A DNA stretch of 64,000 bases, taken from contig NZ_JALJRZ010000006.1 of assembly GCF_024519435.1 (NCBI RefSeq), positions 124,001 through 188,000 of the forward strand. Reading direction: 5' to 3'. Numbering within the stretch: position 1 is the stretch's first letter; every line of letters begins with the position of its first letter. Made by a program: the position numbers and the translations under genes. Positions 61,543 to 64,000 of the stretch are shown one piece after another. This DNA is from Terrabacter sp. Ter38 (GTDB lineage: Bacteria; Actinomycetota; Actinomycetes; Actinomycetales; Dermatophilaceae). The notes beneath the pieces are model-generated. The model did no database searches and was not told the DNA's origin. It was given only the letters and a program-made list of their open reading frames with translations.

Positions 61543-62922
61543 ATGAGGACCATCCGCATGGACAGGAATCGCACCGTGGGCAGCGTCGCTGCCACGCTCG
61601 CGGTCATCGCACTCACCGTGACGGCTCCGGCCGCCCGCGCCGACGACCTCACCGGCACGCCGACACTGCCCGGCACCTCGACGTCCACGGGCTCGACCGG
61701 CTCGACCGCCGGGAGCACGGTCGCCGACGCGACGACGACCTCCAGCACGACGACGACCACCACCACGACCACGGCGACGACGCCGCCCACGACGTCGAGC
61801 CCCACGGCGACGACCCCGCCGCCGCCCGCGCCGAGCCCCGTCGTCATCCCGGCCGGCAGCTCCGGCTGGAAGGTCAAGGACCTCCAGGTGCGCCTGCGCC
61901 TCGTCAAGGCGTCGTACTGGACGTATGCCGTCTCCGGCTCCTACGGCTGGACGCTCGGCCAGACGGTCCTCGCCTTCCAGACCGACCAGTCACTGCCCCG
62001 CACCGGCGTCGTCGACCAGCGCACCTGGAGCCGACTCGTCGCCCTCACCGCGACCACGACCCGTCTCGACGAGGGCTCGTCGGGGTACGCCGTCAAGGAT
62101 CTCCAGTCGCGTCTGCGGGCCGTCAAGGCGTCCTATTGGTCCTACGCCGTGTCCGGCTACTACGGCTGGACCCTCGGCCAGAAGGTGCTCACCTTCCAGC
62201 GCGACCAGAACCTCCCCCAGTCCGGCGTGCTCGACCAGCGCACGTGGAGCCGGCTCGTCTCGATGTCGACGTCCCCGGTCGTGCTCGGCAGCACGACGGC
62301 CGCCGCCAACGTCCGCGAGCTCCAGCGACGCCTCGGTGCCAAGGGCCTGTGGCCGTATGCGTTCTCCGGCACCTACGGCTGGACGCTCGGCCAGAAGGTG
62401 CTCGCCTTCCAGCGCGCCTACGACGTGCCGCAGTCAGGTGTCGTCGACAGCCGCACGTGGGCGCGCCTGCGAGCCCTGACCTACACGCCCGGCACCTTCG
62501 ACCAGCACCGCTACTACGCGGGCCTGCGCCCGCTCGTGCCGACGCTCTCCTCGCTCGACCAGCGATGCCGCACCGGCAGGGTCATGTGCGTCGACAAGTC
62601 GACCCGCACCCTGACGTGGGTCGTGAACGGCAAGCCGCTCACGGCCATGTGGGCCCGCTTCGGTCGTCCCGGCAAGGAGACGCGCGAGGGCACCTTCAGC
62701 GTCTCCCGGAAGTACGAGTACGTCATCTCCAACCTCTACTTCACGCCGATGCCCTACTCGATGTTCTTCTCCGGCGGCCAGGCCGTGCACTACTCGTCGA
62801 ACTTCGCGCGGCTCGGCTACGCCAGCGCGAGCCACGGCTGCGTCAACATCGCCGACCACGCGCAGGTCAAGGCGCTCTTCTTCGCGGTGCGCATCGGTGA
62901 CAAGGTCGTCGTCTACCCCTGA
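61543..62922 (+). CDS. L,D-transpeptidase with three peptidoglycan-binding repeats
   Basis: 459 residues. Signal peptide (about 1-40, ending APAARA), a long Ser/Thr/Pro linker with a poly-Thr run, three PG_binding_1 domains (about 105-165, 180-240, 250-310) each containing YGWTLGQ and a QRTWSR-like end, then a YkuD catalytic domain with HYSSNF and SHGCVNI (His and nucleophile Cys). It should form 3-3 peptidoglycan cross-links or attach proteins outside the membrane. ATG 61543 has an AGGGGA site; ATG 61480 in frame overlaps the putative -10 and is rejected. Confidence 0.93.
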   Translation: MRTIRMDRNRTVGSVAATLAVIALTVTAPAARADDLTGTPTLPGTSTSTGSTGSTAGSTVADATTTSSTTTTTTTTTATTPPTTSSPTATTPPPPAPSPVVIPAGSSGWKVKDLQVRLRLVKASYWTYAVSGSYGWTLGQTVLAFQTDQSLPRTGVVDQRTWSRLVALTATTTRLDEGSSGYAVKDLQSRLRAVKASYWSYAVSGYYGWTLGQKVLTFQRDQNLPQSGVLDQRTWSRLVSMSTSPVVLGSTTAAANVRELQRRLGAKGLWPYAFSGTYGWTLGQKVLAFQRAYDVPQSGVVDSRTWARLRALTYTPGTFDQHRYYAGLRPLVPTLSSLDQRCRTGRVMCVDKSTRTLTWVVNGKPLTAMWARFGRPGKETREGTFSVSRKYEYVISNLYFTPMPYSMFFSGGQAVHYSSNFARLGYASASHGCVNIADHAQVKALFFAVRIGDKVVVYP

Positions 62923-62991
62923 TCGGGCGTCCTTGCCGACAGAGCAAAGCCGATCAAGTACGCGTGGGGTCGGGTCGCGCAGGATCGTGAC

Positions 62992-63915
62992 GTGACCGGC
63001 TCCCGTGACACCTTCAGCGCCTGGCTGGACGTGCTCGTCGACACCCTCGACGAGCCCGACCTGACCGGCGAGCAGATCGCGGGCCGGCTGCACCTGTCAC
63101 GGTTCCACCTCGACCGCATCGTCAGCGCGGGCGCAGGCGAGGCGCCGAGCTCCCTGCGCCGCAGGGTGCTGCTCGAGCGTTCGGCCTACCGCCTCGCGGC
63201 GAGCCGCCGGTCCGTCCTCGACGTCGCGGTCGAGGCGGGCTACGGCTCGCACGAGGCGTTCACCCGGGCGTTCCGTCGCGCCTACGGCACGACGCCGAGC
63301 GCGTGGCGCGGACGTCCGGGGACGATCCGTCTGGAGGCGGCCAACGACATCCACTTCCACCCGCCCGGCGGCATACGCCTCCCGGCCCAGCGAAAGGTCA
63401 CTGCCATGGACCTCGTGCAGAGGATGGTCGAGCACCACATCTGGCTGACCGGCCAGCTCATCGAGTGCGCCGGCCAGCTCACCGACGAACAGCTCGACGA
63501 GCCGATCGTCATGAACGTCGACGACGATCCCGACCCGTCGACGCTGCGCCGCATCATCAGCCGGCTCGTGGGCCAAATGGCGATGTGGAACGCCACGATG
63601 GCGAGCCGCGACTACGACTTCTCCGTCGAGGAGCACGAGTCGCTGACGTCCGCGCGGCGTCGTCTGGCCGACGCCGCACCCGTCTTCCTCGGCCACGTGC
63701 GCGAGGCGATCGAGGAGGGTCGGCTCGACGACGTCTTCGTCGACGCGTCCTGCGACCCGCCCTACGTCTGCTCCTACGGCGCGATGGTCGCGCACGTCCT
63801 GACGTTCGCGGCGCACCGGCGCACCCTCGCGGTGCGCGCGCTCGACAAGCACGGGGTCAGCCGGCTCGGGTGGGGCGACCCCATCGAGTGGCTCGACGCC
63901 GCCCACCACGCCTGA
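62992..63915 (+). CDS. AraC-type HTH fused to a DinB domain
   Basis: 307 residues. Residues about 10-105 form the double HTH of AraC regulators (LTGEQIAGRLHLSRFHLDRIVSAGAGEAPSSLRRRVLLERSAYRL and VLDVAVEAGYGSHEAFTRAFRRAYGTTPSAWR). Residues about 135-305 are a DinB four-helix domain with metal-site histidines in MVEHHIWLTGQ and HVLTFAAHRR. The regulator may sense through the metal- or thiol-linked DinB domain. GTG 62992 follows CAGGAT by six bases. Confidence 0.88.
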   Translation: MTGSRDTFSAWLDVLVDTLDEPDLTGEQIAGRLHLSRFHLDRIVSAGAGEAPSSLRRRVLLERSAYRLAASRRSVLDVAVEAGYGSHEAFTRAFRRAYGTTPSAWRGRPGTIRLEAANDIHFHPPGGIRLPAQRKVTAMDLVQRMVEHHIWLTGQLIECAGQLTDEQLDEPIVMNVDDDPDPSTLRRIISRLVGQMAMWNATMASRDYDFSVEEHESLTSARRRLADAAPVFLGHVREAIEEGRLDDVFVDASCDPPYVCSYGAMVAHVLTFAAHRRTLAVRALDKHGVSRLGWGDPIEWLDAAHHA

Positions 63916-63947
63916 CGCATACGCCTTCGGGGGACGGCGGGTCTCGG

Positions 63948-64000
63948 TCACTCGACGGTGGTCGTGACCTGCTGCCCGAGCTCGACGGTGCGGCTCACGG
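63948..64000 (-). CDS. 3' end of a gene running off the right edge
   Basis: An open frame enters from the right edge and ends at a TGA at 63948: the last residues read VSRTVELGQQVTTTVE. Too short to identify. It converges on the AraC-DinB gene. Confidence 0.5.
   Translation of the reverse strand, partial: VSRTVELGQQVTTTVE

Overview
The window is about 64 kb of a high-GC (roughly 70 percent) actinobacterial chromosome. Gene content and style (mycothiol-dependent isomerase-like proteins, HspR-controlled chaperones, ANTAR proteins, LprG-type lipoprotein, many GTG starts, GTGA/ATGA coupled genes) fit a member of the Micrococcales; an Intrasporangiaceae-like organism (Janibacter, Knoellia or Terrabacter relatives) is my best guess, made by inference only. 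It reads as ordinary, densely coded core chromosome. I see no rRNA or tRNA gene, insertion sequence, prophage, CRISPR array or origin, and no gene-free stretch longer than about 270 bases.

Layout. 1-6.5 kb: HAD phosphatase (cut by the left edge), DUF3151 protein, class II fructose-bisphosphate aldolase, a lipoprotein, a GNAT acetyltransferase, a FAD amine oxidoreductase and an M24 peptidase. 6.6-12.2 kb: sensor kinase, response regulator and NatAB-like ABC exporter in one operon, then an MFS exporter. 12.4-14.9 kb: citrate synthase divergent from a citrate-synthase-like protein with an N-terminal DNA-binding domain, separated by a striking set of palindromes. 14.9-24.3 kb: SpoU methyltransferase, band-7 protein with a possible leader ORF, DedA, LemA, PyrE, two mycothiol-isomerase-like proteins, SDR and exonuclease III. 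24.6-27.0 kb: an LprG lipoprotein / P55-type MFS operon. 27.1-28.4 kb: membrane coiled-coil protein and HAD hydrolase. 28.4-39.8 kb: heat-shock block: clpB, then (after two ANTAR regulators, one a 1046-residue hybrid kinase) the operon dnaK-grpE-dnaJ-hspR, with HspR (HAIR) sites in front of both clpB and dnaK. 39.9-46.6 kb: PQQ sugar dehydrogenase, marR-MFS pair, nucleotidyltransferase, PhoD-like phosphodiesterase with a hexanucleotide repeat, dienelactone hydrolase. 46.6-57.7 kb: assorted hydrolases, FrnE/DsbA oxidoreductase, ComB-like phosphatase, and a divergent FAD oxidoreductase / class III aminotransferase pair. 57.7-64 kb: lactate dehydrogenase, glycerophosphodiesterase, TetR, thioesterase, L,D-transpeptidase, AraC-DinB fusion and the end of one more gene.

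How it works together. The clearest regulatory circuits are HspR feedback on clpB and dnaK, a probable self-contained circuit in which a citrate-synthase-fold regulator controls the neighbouring citrate synthase, and MarR autoregulation of an exporter. Many genes appear to be transcribed without a leader: a TAGNNT-like -10 box lies 6-8 bases upstream of the start codon. A 7-mer, GGCATAC, is strongly enriched across the window, in and between genes and on both strands.
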